Shown: piece by piece, positions 20,754-35,900 of the stretch
How positions within the stretch are numbered: position 1 is the first letter of the stretch
Layout of the letters: every line of letters begins with the position of its first letter
NCBI GenBank assembly: GCA_963576735.1
Contig: OY755175.1
Coordinates: forward strand, 2,620,401 to 2,684,400
Reading direction: 5' to 3'
Length of the DNA: 64,000 nucleotides
From: Bedellia somnulentella
Taxonomy: Eukaryota > Arthropoda > Insecta > Lepidoptera > Bedelliidae
Program-made: the position numbers and the translations under genes
The notes under the pieces: generated by a model
The model's input: only the letters and a program-made list of their open reading frames with translations
Database searches by the model: none
Told to the model about the DNA's origin: nothing

Positions 20754-23130
20754 ATGGAGGCGGTGCCGAAAATACCTATGATGATGTTTGAGCTAAAGAC
20801 GAGCCCAGAGAAAACTCATTTTGGGCCTAAATTAAAGCAGGTTTGTAGGTCTTCTAATCTTTCCAGATGATAAACACTGCACTTCTTTGTCTTCAATTGA
20901 TAATATTTGCATTTCAGTACATATCCGAAGCCTATGGGGAAAACCCAGACGATTATAACAACGAGATGCATCAATTAGAGAACTTGAGAGCCATTGCTGT
21001 GCGACCGACGAATGACTCAACAGGACTCAATAATCTCACCAAGTATTTCTGTCAACTACGAACGATGCAAAGCCGCTTTCCAATGGCGAGAGGTCAGCCA
21101 GCTTCAGTGTCATTCGTATGGTAAGACAGTTATTTTACAACGTATGTGCCTGCTAGGATGATTTTACTGTTGACACGATTTTGTTCGAGAGTTTGTTCTA
21201 GTACAGATTATTCTACTCACCCTTATCTTTGTGCAGTCGCGAAGAAGAAATTAATTTTTTTTTCTAAATAGAACCAGTAGTTCCTGAAATTAGCACACTT
21301 ACATAAACCAACTCATCAATACTCATTTATAATATTAGTAATTATTTACCTTACAGCTCAATATATTTGGCACAAATGAAGACATTCTAAAAGTTTCATT
21401 ATTTTTAAATATCCAGTATCAGTTGCAGAGATACAATACCTAATCATTATGTTTTTCAGGAAAGACTTATATGCCAATGTAAATTGTACATCACAAGACA
21501 TAAGATTTGAAATGGCATGCATACTCTACAATATTGGTAGTCTGCACACACAACTTGGTGCATCAGAGCCACGGACTAATGCTGATAGTCTTAAAGCTGC
21601 CTGCACACATTATCAGAGAGCTGCTTGGGCATTTCAGTGCTTGAGAGAAAATTACCCGCAACCATCTGGTGTAGATGTGTCTCCTGAGATAATGAGGTTG
21701 CTGCAAGAGATAAGTTTGGCTCAGGCACAAGAATGTATTTTGGACAAGAGTATACAGGACACAAAGAAACCTAGTGTTGTAGGTAAGGTAGAAATTAATA
21801 ATATCTTTGAAAAAATTCTATCAAAATAGCTTTAAAAAATGAAATTGCTTATTTGACATCTCCCTGTTAGCAGCTATTTGACCTGAATTATCTTAGCTAA
21901 AAGACTTGCCTTACCACCACCCTCTATATATGTTTATAAGTTCCAATTTTATCCTACCAATAGGTATTTTGGTTAGTGAAACTTAAAACACATAGATAGT
22001 ATTAACAACCTCTTTTTACTTTCCAGGTGCAGTAGCAACACAAGTAATGCATTTCTACAGGAATTGCCTCACAATACTTGGTCCCTCAACAGGCTCAGAC
22101 AATATTCATGAAGTTATTGGTACCAAGCTCTATAACTACTGGTACCGATATTTGTCCTTCAAACTGTCTTTTACTGGTTGCTTAGTGGCTTTGTACCAGG
22201 GATTGAATGTGGAAGAGCAACAAAAAATGGGTGAAAGAGTTGCTTTCTACAACTTGGCATTAGAAAGACTGAATGAAGCAAAGAAGTTAGCTAAGTATAT
22301 AGAACCAGTAAAAGTCACACAGGAAGCATTGATATTCACCAATGATGTTGTAGAAGGAAAGAGGAAGGCTGCTAAAAATGAGAATGAGTTTATTTATCAT
22401 GAGGATGTACCCAATAAAGATATGTTGACAGAGTTAAAGGCAGTATGTTTAGTAAAAGGAATTTCTATTGACTTTGACCAACCAGAGGTAAGTTTTATTT
22501 TACTATCATCATTTTTCATTGATTAACATATTTATTATATAGTAAAACCACATATATTATATCACATAGCTACTAAAATTCCAGAATTATTGAATGTTTG
22601 AAAAAGTTGTGTATATTTCCATTGATACAATTTCTCACTTGCAAGGCTTCACTAGAATGTTAGTGCAGTCTTAATGATTTTGTTCTATGTATTATCTATA
22701 GTTCTATGTATCTCCATTATTATATCAATTGCTGAGTTGGTGTGCCAATTAATTGATGCAGTTTATTTATCAAATTAAAAATATGTAATATATTTTGCAT
22801 TGCAATATATCATTATTTTTTTCACCTTAATGTGTATATACAGAAACTAACTCTTTCTTTTTCATTACCAATTTATCATTTGATTTAAGTACTTAGTAAA
22901 ACCTTTAATATTTAATTAAAAAATATATTTTTCTTATAGGTTAGTGGGCCAGATATATTTTCAAGACTGATACCTATGGATGCTCACGAATCATCATCAA
23001 TGTATTCTGAAGAGAAAGCCAAGTTGCTTCGTCAGATCGTTAACAAAGCAGAGGCCAAGAGTACTGAGCTTTTGGAATTTATGTCCTCATTGCAATTGGA
23101 TCAGTTGGATGTTGTTGATTCTGAACAAAG
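20754..23130 (+). CDS. mop: HD-PTP exons 1-5 (BRO1 domain)
   Basis: Residues 1-422. The start MEAVPKIPMMMFELKTSPEK is the usual BRO1-protein opening, which fixes the ATG at 20754. Typical BRO1 signatures follow: FGPKLKQYISEAYGE, FVWKDLYAN and the helical block FEMACILYNIGSLHTQLG. The BRO1 domain binds ESCRT-III (CHMP4/Snf7) on endosomes. The splice phases (0, 2, 1, 0, 2) all match. Confidence 0.92.
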
Positions 23131-23901
23131 GTAGGTGTGATCATGCATACTATCAGAATTAAGATCTGGGAAAGGGTTTCAGCATGTATTCAAATGCAAA
23201 TGCTCATGATTTACTAATTATATAGATATTCCCTTTTTCAATTACTATAATATTATATATATTGTTTCTGAGTTAGATAGGCTAATTATAAATTGTATTA
23301 AGTTGAGACACACTTACTTGAATGGGTGTGTCATGTCTGGGCAAATTGCTAGTCAAACATATTGGTCCTATGATGAGAACTTATAGGAAAATAATGTGAT
23401 GCATGGTATTAAAAGCAATAGTCGAAGATAACATTAACACATGTCTTCATATAAACAAAATATAATTAAATATGCAAAATAACAAGAAAATGGACTAAAC
23501 GAGTTTATTTTTTTAAATTTGGATATAAGTTTTATGCATACTATGACACAGAGAAAAATTAAACGAGATTTTTTTCAACGTAGCATCGAAACAATAGTAA
23601 TGACTCATCCAAATGATGACAAGCACTGTTTACTGTAATATTGATGTGTTTACAAGAACAGTGAATGTTAATGTTTGATAATGCAATGAAACACAATGCT
23701 CTGAAAGAACTACAAATTTATTAAATTTGTATGCCTCAAGAGTATGCCTGAGCTACTCATACTATAAACTTTATGAGAAACCATACAACACTTGAGTTTT
23801 ATTGACGTGACTTGAGAAATTTATTTTTTGTATTCTTCACCAAAACAATTTCCAAAAGTGGCTGAAGAATTTTTATCTTAAGCTTTAGGGACCCCCTTCT
23901 G

Positions 23902-23967
<66 letters not shown>

Positions 23968-26900
23968 TTGAGATTTTCTTACCCCAACGAGCATATACAA
24001 TTACATATACAGTGTATGAAATAATTGTGATAAGTGGTTATCAATACGCAGCCTTTGCAAATGAACGACCAAGGACGAAAAGATAATGGTATGTTTTAAT
24101 TTTAATGACAATACTGCAATGCTAATTAGACATATTTTGTTATTTTTAGTCCAAAATAATTGTCCTAGCAAATAGCAAAATAGGTTAAATGTTTATGATA
24201 TTATAATATAGAGGCTGATTGAAAAAGAGATAACAATTGCTCAGGAAGATGTTCATTAGTGATAGCTTAGAATAGCACTACCCCATTTCTTTCCATGGGT
24301 GTTCATATGAGGCGACTGAGGGTATTGTGGCTTTTTAAGTGATCTTTGGGTGATGCGGTTGAAAACCCATCACCAAAACCTTTAGTTTACAATCTTTTCC
24401 CCATTGAACTTCCAAAAGTGCCTGAGGAATTTCGTATTCCGAAGCTCTGGCTACCCCTTCTAGGAATTTATAACCGTGAGTATATATCCGGAAGTAAGAA
24501 AATTTAATTATATAAATATGGTCGCTACAATCATATCTAAATATGATTTCGATCAGCTAATATAAGCCTCAAAAACTCTTCACACCCTTATTCCCAACAC
24601 TGCGTAATAAAACAACAAGTAATCTCAAAGCCTAATAATACAAAAAGTCTTCTCTAGTTCCAGAATACCTCAAGACATAGTAGACAGATGTGCGGCAATG
24701 AACGCAAAGACAGAAGTGATCCAGTCTCTAGTGGACTCTATGAACAGCCTGGCCGAAATCATTAGCGATGTGGAGAGCTCGCTGGCTGAATGCAAGGATA
24801 TGATACAGGTAAAGAAATGGGTTAGTATACTAACCAACACTCACCGCATCTAAAGGTTTTTTTTAATTTATTTTATTAGGATCATCAACAGCGACATAAG
24901 TAATAATACACAGTTAGTAATATAAATACATACATACATATACTCACGGCTATATTTCCCTAGAAGGGGTAGCCAGAGCTAAGGAATTATAAGTGGGGAA
25001 AAGATGGTAGAAATAAAGGTTTTTGGTGATGGGTCTCCAACCGCATCGCCCAAAAATCCAATAAATAGCCCCAATACCCTTATTCGCCTCTTACGACACC
25101 CGTGGGTAGAAAGGGGTAGCGACATTCTAAGCCGGCACTACACGGCAACGTTAATAATTTAATAATAGAAATAGTTAATACGTTAATAATAGAAATAAAG
25201 TAAGGCCAATAAATAACAGATGTTTACAGATGCACAGAATACATATCTTACAATTATTTTGTTTTCACATTACATTTGATGAGCCTTAAACTTATAGAAT
25301 ATTGCTAGCTGAATAAATAAATGTTTTTATTTAATCTGTAAATTGTGAAGTTCTATTTCGTTATGGGAATTGTTCAAAAATTTCTTTTGTTTCTGGAGTG
25401 ATTCTAATAACTATCCAAAGATCCCGGATGAATTTCTTTTGTAGATGAAGGGCGTTTATCTTGGTCTTTGATTAGTAATGGGGTTTTAAATTTGGGGGGA
25501 AATCTCACTATCAACCCTTTTTGTAATAAAATTTGTACAGCTCTTGATTCATTATTACTAAGTTACAACATTAAACTGAAGAATAAAGAGATTAAATGGA
25601 AAGTGAATATAAAAATTTTAAAGACAATAATTCAGATAAAAATAAGTGCACATATAACATTATATTTCATCTACAAATCTTTAAAAAGTGCCTTTTTTGC
25701 AGGAAGAAGCAGCAAAAGAAAAAGAGTACCAAAAAGTGATGGGTCCCCGTCCCCCGTCCATCGTCCAAACAGAGTTGTCCAGAGAATTCAGCAAATACCA
25801 AGAGGCCCACAGTCGCACCAACGAAAGTAACCAAGTACTGCACAAAGCTATGACGCTGCATATTGCTAACTTGAGGCTGTTGGCGCAGCCTCTGGACCAA
25901 TTGCAAGCGAAGATCCCGAGTGTTAACAATATTGGTGAGTGCTTTTTTACGTTGGCGCTATATATCACTTTCAACAATTTACTTTTATCCATACTCTCTA
26001 CGTGCCCGAACCATATTAACAAACCTTGTTCCATCTCTTTTACGATATCACCGTTCACGCCGAACCTATCACGAATCACACTATGTTTTAAGGACCTTGT
26101 TTTTACAGTATTCATACTAGCTGGTCTCATATTGTCTTACAACATAATTTCGTCATAACCTAACTACTTTAGCATTTACTTTGTTGTACTTTGTTCCCAG
26201 AGGGTTTAGATCGCGAAGCAATGTCAGAAATGCGTCGAGTGGTGGGCAAAGCTCGACAAATGCAGGCGCAGCGAGACAGCGTCATACAGGAATTGCGATC
26301 AGACTTGACTGAAGATGACATCACTGGTGTGTTGCTGCAGAAACCAGAGTGCGTCAGCGTCGGGGAACTGTTTGAAAAGGAACTCAAGAAACATACGCCG
26401 AAGGTTGGTTTTTGCTTGTGTTTTTAGGGAGTGTAATTGTCATCCAAATCTGTTGACTATAACACATGTACCGAGACAGTGTCATACAATAATTGCGATA
26501 AGATTTGACTGAGTATGACATCACCACTACTGAGCTTCTGAGAAAAAAAAGTATCTTAAGAAACATACGCCGAACGTTGGTTTTTGATTGTAGCTCCATG
26601 TCTTCTTGTCATCCAAATGCTTTCAATATATTTATTTATTCATAAATATAACCATTACAGATTTTTATAACCCAATTCAGCTATATTTCACATTAAGACA
26701 ATATATTCATAAGCTTACAAACAAAGAAAGAAATTTACGATATTACACACACATTAAATTTTACATACCGTAACATACAAAATATAAAGCTAGGCTTGTA
26801 AAGTGAGCCAAGGAACAAGAAAATAAAGCTGTTTGTTCGGCAATATGGTTTACCGCGACTATTACACGCGTAAGTGAGCTCTCACTCAGTGAGTTGATAC

Positions 26901-29900
26901 GCGATGCAGGAACTGCTAGAAGACGACCCAGCCGCCGTCTAAGCGCACCACTTGGTATGTTCAGTCGAAGTTGGCTCATTATAAGTGTGTTCTGTGTAGT
27001 ACCTCTCAAAACTCTAAATAAATAAACAATCAAATAGAGCTCCCTCCTCACACCCAGTTTTATAATACCAGTAGCGAGACAGCGTCATTCAGAAATTACG
27101 ATCAGACTTAACTGAGGATGACATCACGGATGTACTAGCGTGGATCACTTAATTGACCGAAAAATAAATAATTTATTGTCTACTAACCTGTACTAAGCAT
27201 AAGCAAGTGGGTTTGGCTATGACGTAATCCCCATTTAGGGTAGACACTGACTATTTCTTACATAATAATATTATGAGCTTTGACAGTCCACTATGGATTC
27301 TCCAGATAAACATACACTTGTTTGACTTAGTACATGCGTGTATATCTTTTCGGAGCTGTTGCATTTCTGCAATTTTTTTTTACTAAATTTATAGGGCTCA
27401 ATTAATAAAATTTCGCTCTATACTTACATATACCCACACCCATAGTCCTCACTGGGGTAGGCAGAGACTATCAATCGCCATTTTGTACGATCCTGACAAA
27501 ACTCTCTAGCTTCGTTTACATCCATCAATCTTCCCATACGTGCTCTTTTGTTCTTCATAATTCGGACGCCTTCCTTTTTTGAGCACACTCGCTATCTGGT
27601 CCAAATGTGTCCTCCGAGGTCTTCCTCTACTAACATAACCATCCACATTTAACTCTATAGTAACAATTATTTGAATATTCATTATTTTAACTTCAGGTGA
27701 AAATCGTGGAACAAAATCTAGCAGCGCAAGAGAATATAATAAACAAACTGACATCATTGTACGCGTCTTACGGCGAATCAAGAAGATTGCTGTCTGATGT
27801 TTTGCGGAAAAGAGAAGCACTTATCAATGGTTCGTATAGCTCTGTTTAATTACTTTATATAAGTTTATGATGACTTATTTGTTAATTTAAAAGACATGGT
27901 TATAGGCTTAGACTAAGTATACACCCCAGAATAATGTGACATGACATCCATTCAAAAATGAAATATTTTTGTCTGTGTGTAGATTTGCCAGTATATATTT
28001 TACAGATCTCACTGTGAATTAGAGGTGCACTTTAGTGGCATTAGTGTGTTTTAGTTCTTCTTGTCTTGTTTTCTTTGGGTTCTCTCAATGCTGTATTATC
28101 TTTGCAAGCAATTGAAGATAGGATGAATATTAATGCAATTGTGTTCATTAATGAGGACAAAATTGCACTTACAGTTAATAAAGGATATATTTTTTTGCAG
28201 CATTAATAACCTCGTATGACTCGTACGAAGAGTTGCAAACGAAATGCCAGAAAGGGTTGGAGTTCTACAAGAAGCTGTCGCACAATGTCAATCAGTTGCT
28301 GAGTCGGCTTCGTAGCACTTGTCAGGTGAATCATGAAGAGAGAGACCAGCTTTTGGCTAAGCAGAGTGAGAAAGGTTTATATGGTTTTGATTAAAATATT
28401 TTAATATAAATGTATACATATAGTTCCAGCCATAAGTCTCTAAAGGCGATGCTAGAACTTAACATATACTCACGGCTATAAATCTCTAGAAGGGGTAGCC
28501 AGAGCTAAGGAATTAGAAATTCCTCAGCCACTTTTGGAAATGTGAGTGGAGAAAAGATGGTAAAAGTAAAGGTTGTTGGTGATGGGTCTCCAACCGCATC
28601 GCCCAAAAATTCCTTAAAAGCCCCAATACCGTTAGTCGCCTCTTACGTACACCCATCGGTAGAAACGGGGTAGTGCTATTCTAAGCCGACACTACACGGC
28701 ACGACTTCAGAGTTTAAAATTATTCAGCCACTTTTGAAGATTTCAGAAATCAAATACAAATTAAATATGGTTGGTGATGTGTCTCTAATCACTTCGCCCA
28801 ACATACACTTTAAAAAGCCTAATACTTTTATTCGCCTCATACAGCGACCAAGGAAAGAAGTTGGTTAGTGACATTTACAGCTGACACAACACATCATTAT
28901 AAATTTAAAAAAATTACATAGAAGTTAATATACAAATACATTCTATTGTATAATATACTTCAGTATATAATAGACCTTTCGTTTTTTATAGAAGTACAAA
29001 AGGCAGAATAAAGATGGAATCATGTTTATTAATTATTTTCATGTGTTAGGTTTGTCTTTTTGGTTGTATTTTATTTGGTAGAACATTTTTTTATTTGTAC
29101 TATTAATTACTCTAATTTACATCAAAATATTAATTGCAAATTTTTCAGGCGCATCAGCTGCAGCAACCCCCATGACGTCATCAAGGAGAGAGTCCACCCC
29201 ACCCCCTGTAGTTTCTGAGGGATACGCCCCCAAGTTGAAAGATTACCTGCCCTATATGAAGAGTAGGGGGTTCTGTAAAAGTGTGCCTACACCAGGTTGG
29301 TATTTTATTGGTTTTGTGTTTTTCTTTCCTTCATCTTCTAAATGTTGAATTTCTAATCCTGAAGCTTTTCAGAATTCATTACATTATAAACTCAAACGTT
29401 CACGCCGAAAGAGGTACTAATACTTCTGAACATCATGTGACATTGTCACCTGGTGTTCAGAGTACCCACGTTTGGACAGTGTATTCATGTGATAGGGGGC
29501 AGGCCTGTCGCCGTTTTGTACGAATACACTGTCACATGACTTAGTACAACTCGGCCATGCAGGTTTCCTCACGATGTTTTTCCTCGGCGTTAACCACACA
29601 TATGTCTCATATGTCTCTAGAAAAGAACAATCGGTGTAGGCCCGACCTGGGAATTAAACTGTCATCGTCAGCGTTATAAGCGGTGTTCTACCCACTGAGC
29701 TATCACGTTACATTATAATGTATTAAATGTTTGTTCCAGCGCAACCATCTTCAATACCAACAGACACTTATTACCCTGAAGCTGGCTATCCAACATCAGT
29801 GAGGCCACCCCCTCTTGGATCTGAAGGTATGTTAATAACATTCTATGAAAAATAAAAAATAAAGTTATTTTATTGTATTGTCCCCTATCAACTTCCAAAT

Positions 29901-32900
29901 GTAGCTGAGGAGTTTCGAGCTCTAAACTGGCTACCCCTGGCCGTGAGTATATGTATTTATGTAAATAAAACTTTCTATTAGTCAAATAAATTCCATAATC
30001 AGTTCAGCGCATCCCAAGATTACTGTCTAGATAAAAAAACAAAACAGCCATATAATGTAATAAGCCGCCAATAGACATTCTGCTTGAATAAGGTCTCTCC
30101 AAAATTTTCTAAGAAAATATTCTCTCGCTTCATCCATCAGCTCCCTGCAACTTTCACCAAGTCATTGGCCCACTTTGTGGTACAGCGTCATACAGCGTCG
30201 TCCGGTACGTGGCCGCCACTCCAAAACCTTTGAGCCCCAACTTGAACTTCGAATAACCATTATATAAGTATAGGTTATAAAAGTGTTATCTCAAATAAAG
30301 TAATTGTTTCAGCACCCACAGATCCTCAAGTCAGATTCCAAGATGGATACAACGCTCCACACCCAAACAATCCTTATACCAACCCATATGCACCAGCGGA
30401 CTACACAGTGCCCAATCAATTTACACCCAACAAGAGCTACCCTTTCGAAGTCAAACCAGACAATGAGTATGCCTATAGTTCTCCATACACCCCACCGCAA
30501 TACTCCTCCAACTACCACATGAGTGGTCAAATCTATAATCCATATTATACTGGAAACCAAGACAGTTTGACCACTGTAACTGACTCCCAAATACCCCAAA
30601 ATGCTGGGACTCCAGTCGGGCAACCACAGTTTTATGGCTCATACCCGTACGCACAATCTCCTTCATTCCCTGGACATACACAGCCTCAACAACCACCCGA
30701 TTCTCAAAACAAACCCGATTTGTCCTCCAACTTTGCTCAGATGCAAATCAACCAGGAACCGAAATTCGATCAGAACCAATCGATTGACTATTCGAAAATG
30801 TATTACGGGCAGTACCAAGATAGTCCCGGACAACAGAATATACCACAGGCTAATACGCCTACAGATTATGTAAATCCGTATGGTTCTATGGACCAAACTG
30901 TGCCAAATCAGGCATACACACCTGCTGTACCCGATATGTATGCTTATCCATCAACGAGCACAGCGCAAGGAAACAATTTCAACAACCCCAATATGATGTA
31001 TAACCCCGCTATTGGCGTAGGAACTCACGATATGATGCAGCCAGGCGTCGCCGCTGTACCAAATTTAGATGCCATAGACAAACCTATAAAGTCTCACGCA
31101 AGAAAAGAAGCACTTTCCAGTTCCTACTATAGCAACTCCTCCACCCACACCATGCCCGACCAAAGCGTGCCTCCCAGCGGCCCCACCAACCCTTACTCGA
31201 CACAAGCAAACGTAAACTACGTTCAAGTGTACCAAAATCCGACCTATACATACAACCCATCAACGGGAAACTACGATATCAGTTATTCGCAAGTCCCTTC
31301 ACAATACAGTATAAATTCTCAACCAGAAAGTGTCCTACAAAATGTAAATACAAATCCAGAAATGGCCCAGTCTCCGTCAGACACACCACAAGTAGTCCCA
31401 TCGCCGGGACAATCACAACAATACTACAACTCCCCATACGGGTACATAACGAATATGCAACAGCCCGATTTGACAGCAAATCTTCAACAAGTACCGACCA
31501 ATTATGGTGCCAACGTAAATCAGTCGACTTACATGCAATCCGGCCCAATGCAAAATACATCAGTCACATATACTAACAATCAGGGTAAGTGAATATGTAT
31601 TTATTTGCTTAAAAGCAAGGCATTGGCAGCTCTGGGTGTTGGCTCTTTCATATAACTTGAGAACCGAAACAAGTCTGAAACTAATAGCATGTATCGATTT
31701 GATATAATGCATGTAAAATGTATAGCATAATAAAATAATATAATGTAATTTGATGTAGTAATAAAAAGTGGAAATTAACCAGTATTTTATTTCATATTTC
31801 AGTTCCAACACCATTAGAACATGAACCTGAGCAAACTAGTTTTAACCAAAATACCAGTAATGATATAAACACCCAACAAAGTTATCAAAGTGTCCCGAAT
31901 TATCAACATTCACACGATGCATCACAAAATATGCAAACAGAGTTTCAAAACTATCAGAACCAAACTGATAATTCTCAAAGTGTACCAGTTATTTATCAAA
32001 GTGTGCCACCAGAGAGTTATACCCAAACATACCAGAACTCATCTGGTGACCAAATACCACCACAAGCTGTAGAAAATTATAAAGTTGAATCAGAAATATC
32101 CAATACACAGTATGTCAATATCCAAACTCACGACCAAAACTCCCAAGATAATTCCGAAAACATTCCAAATGAAACTAATGATAAGCAAATAAATCAAGTA
32201 GAAATAGAAAAATCCAATATTTCTGCTTTCGATTTATTATCCGACATAGACTTTACTGTAGAAGCTGCACCTTTGAAGCCTGAAATAAAAGTCCCTCAAA
32301 TATCTGAATATGCGATAAAAAAACCAGTATTAACTCCCAAAGTAGAACCAAAAGTGATTAAAGAAGAAAAAGTAATATATAGACCACCAAAAAGAGATAT
32401 ATTCTTAGATCCGTTGTTACTCAATAAGTTCACGGAAGAAGTGAAATCGTTTCAAAAACTAGTGGATTCGCTGTGCACTAAAAAAGTTGCAGGGGTATCG
32501 TTGCTGGATCACAAATGGAAGTCATTACAAGATTTACAGGTAAACATTAGATGTTGATAATACAGCTTTGCTGTGTAGTGTAGGCTTAGATAGCGCTAAC
32601 CCATTGCCTCTCAAGGGTGAAGTAAGAGGCGACTAAGGGGTTTGGGGCTGGGTTTTTTAGAAATTATTGGGCGATGTAGCTGGAAACCCCTCATGGTATC
32701 AATAAAGACACATAAACGAGTTTTTAACTATTAGTGATACGCCCAAATTGACGCGTATTGGGACAGCACGAAAATTCTTACATCGTTGAATCAACTCCTC
32801 TACCGCACATATAAGTCCTGCTTTTCAATATCTACAGGGTGTAACAACAGAGGGATATCAGGCCAAAAGGGGGTTTTACGGAGATCGTTCCGACTAACTT

Positions 32901-35900
32901 TTACTATAAGACCAAGTTAATTGTCTGTATTGAATAAGCACTGAAAGCACTATAGCGAATAAAAAATATGTTTCATTAATAAAAGTAACAATAGGCTATA
33001 TATCCTCACGGCATATGATTCAAACGCTTCCAAGTTTAGGATTTCGAGTTCAATATTATTTCTGCATTATTGGAACCAAAAGTCTTACTACGTTTTCCGT
33101 TTCAGTTACAAGTGAACATGACAAAATCTAAGACAGTGGTGATGGAGAACACGAGTGGAAACATACTGACGGCGGCGACCCCGTATGACGAGACGAGGCT
33201 CACTTTGAACGATCATCGGGACGCTTATATTAATGCTACGTATTATGAGGTAGATTAATTTTTTCGCCGTGTAGTGTCGGCTTAGAATAGCACTACCCCG
33301 TTTCTACCAATGGGTGTACGTAAGAGGCGAGTATTGGAGCTTTTAAGGGATTTTTGGTCGATGCGGTTGGAGACCCATCACCAACAACCTTTACTTTACC
33401 ATCTTTTCCCCATTCAATTTTCCAAAAGTGGCTTAGGAATTTCTAATTCCTGAGCTCTGGCTACCCCTTCTAGGGATTTACAGCCATGAGTTTATGTTAT
33501 GAGTTATATTGTTTATTGTTTTTTTTTATATTGTTTGTGTCCTCAAGAGACGAATAAAGATTTTTTCTTTCTTTCTTTTTTATGTTTACTAATTTTTTTA
33601 TCGACAGTTTATTGTTTTTTTTTGATCAACGATACTTTACTTCATCATCATTAGTTATCGTTAGTTTATATATGAACGTAATATTATAACTTAAGTAGCA
33701 ATAGGTTTGTCAAATCGACACAGAATTGATAGCCTTTAGAGTTCTAAGGTTTAGGAGTGGCATTTATCTAACGGATAACACCGCGGGTTTGGCCACCCAT
33801 AAAGTCGACTTTGTGAAAGTCGCGGAAAGTGATGGATACGAGCGGGCCCGGACTTTCTGCAGATCTCTGTGTGAGGCTTATGTTTAGTAGTGGATGTTTA
33901 TCTTCTGAAATGGAAATGATGTAGGTTCTTTTATTATCGCTGTTACGTTTCTGAGAAGAAACTTACTGTGATGATTGTTAAAGCAAATTTAATTTCTATA
34001 ATAATTAGTTTTTTTTTGTATATTGCAGCAACTAACCCCGTGGTGCGTGCCTCTAGTGTTGTCAGACATCCCAACTGAATCGCAATACAGTATTTTCTGG
34101 AAAGCGGCCATTGAATACGACATCAAATGCATTGTCTGCCTTATGACCGAAATTGAGGTGAGTTTGAGTGTAAAATTAGGGCTGATATTGATAGAGCCAA
34201 CTTTACCTTAAAAATATAACCTTGGTGACAGAGCTAGCTTTAAAAACTTTTAAAAGGTAAGAAATCCATCACTGAGCATTATTCATGAAAGCGGTTGTCC
34301 ATTATAGCGGTTATCATGTGAGGCACAAAAGAAAGAATGGGGGTGCGGGTTTTAAAAATCGGTTGCAGAGAAATACTATGCTTATTTCGAATAGTATGGA
34401 TGCGCGATTTCAATCAATGCTATATTATCCAGAATTAAATAATATTGCACCGGAAAAACAGTTACAATACTTCACAGACCTTAAAAAGCATACTCTACAA
34501 CATAGGCACGAGAAAACACCCGTATTACCAAAAGGTTCAATTTCACTTAGGTCTTTATCGTCTCGTATGCATATGTTGTTGAGCATGATTTAATCTGTCT
34601 GTGCAGTATTGTAACTCAACACATAAAAAAATTAACATAGGTCACTGTAGTATTAAGCGTGCGAAATACCATTTAATCTAATCTCTTACTGGGCTAGCAT
34701 GTTTATTATTTAAACACATATTCTTAATGAAAAACCTCCATATATTATTATTATGGGTAGTCATTTTTCCAAAGATGCAAGGACAATGCTACTGGCCAAC
34801 GGCGCTAGGCCAGCAACTAGACTTCGACTACGATCTCAAAGTGAAACTGGACAACGTGAAAACTACGGTGCACTGGATCGAGAGGAAGATTATAGTGACG
34901 TATGGAAACAATGTATCGGAGGTCACTCATTATCAGATCAATGTGTTTCCGGCAAAGTAAGTAATAATTGCTATTTTTAGTGTACTTTTAAATTCATGGT
35001 CTTATCAACTATGAACTGAAATAAATTATCTACCCCCTGTTATAAATGCAAAGCAACTTTAATTTTTATGTTGCGTTGTCGTTTCGCGCTTGGAGGAGTG
35101 GGAAGTTAGCTGCAGTCAGTGCTCTAAGTGCTACTTAGTTCGCATCGAATCACTCTGACTGATATTTGTTTGTGACATTTGTCAAAGGACCCGACTATAC
35201 TAGCAACAAATGGTTCTAGTTCGATGATGTATGGGTCTTCAATATGTCATTATTGTATCCAAAATATGCATATTTCACTGTCCCCTCTATTCTATTTTAC
35301 TCTATACATCCTTTAGTCCAATAAAACGAACTTAACATTTGCTCACAGAATAGTATGCGCCCCGCTAGTAATGCTCGCAGAGCGTCTAACAACCACGGCG
35401 GGCGCGGGGTGGGTGCAGTGTACGGCGGGGGGGCGGGGCGCAGTACTGGCCGCCACCGCCGCCGCACTGGCTGCCGTAAGAGGAGGAGAGGTAGCATTAG
35501 CAGGTTAGTATATAGTACTAAACTAGGAAGAAACACTCGTAGTGGTAAGTACATGGTCTGCCACTGCTTATGGGTGACGTCACGAAGTTGTAAGCGCCTA
35601 ACTACCACAGCGGTCGCGGGGTGGGTGCAATGTACCGCGGGGGGTGGGGGGGTGGGGCAGTGCTGGCTGCCGTGCGAGGAGGGGACGTGGCATTAGAAGG
35701 TTAGTATACTTTACACTTACCCTGCTTATGGGTGACGTCACTAAGACGCTCCGTTGAGTCGCCCGCGCATCTCTATTACGAAATTCACATCTGCCACGAT
35801 TCTTTGTGTCCAGCACTTAATATAGTCGTTCAAAATGAACAAGTGATTGTGTCGGGCGGGAGGAAGACGTCATCGGTGCTATGGAACATTTTATATTATT

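Noticed and set aside
23906..23967. TA repeat as a regulatory or origin element
   Set aside because: Simple microsatellite grown from the tail of a SINE-like copy.
30309..31560. Several minus-strand open frames opposite HD-PTP exon 13
   Set aside because: They are shadows of a Pro/Gln/Asn-rich coding exon, with hydrophobic biased composition and no motifs.
35355..35696. Arg/Gly-rich 113-codon plus-strand frame
   Set aside because: Out-of-frame reading through HD-PTP exon 18 and its first copy; it runs over a real donor site.
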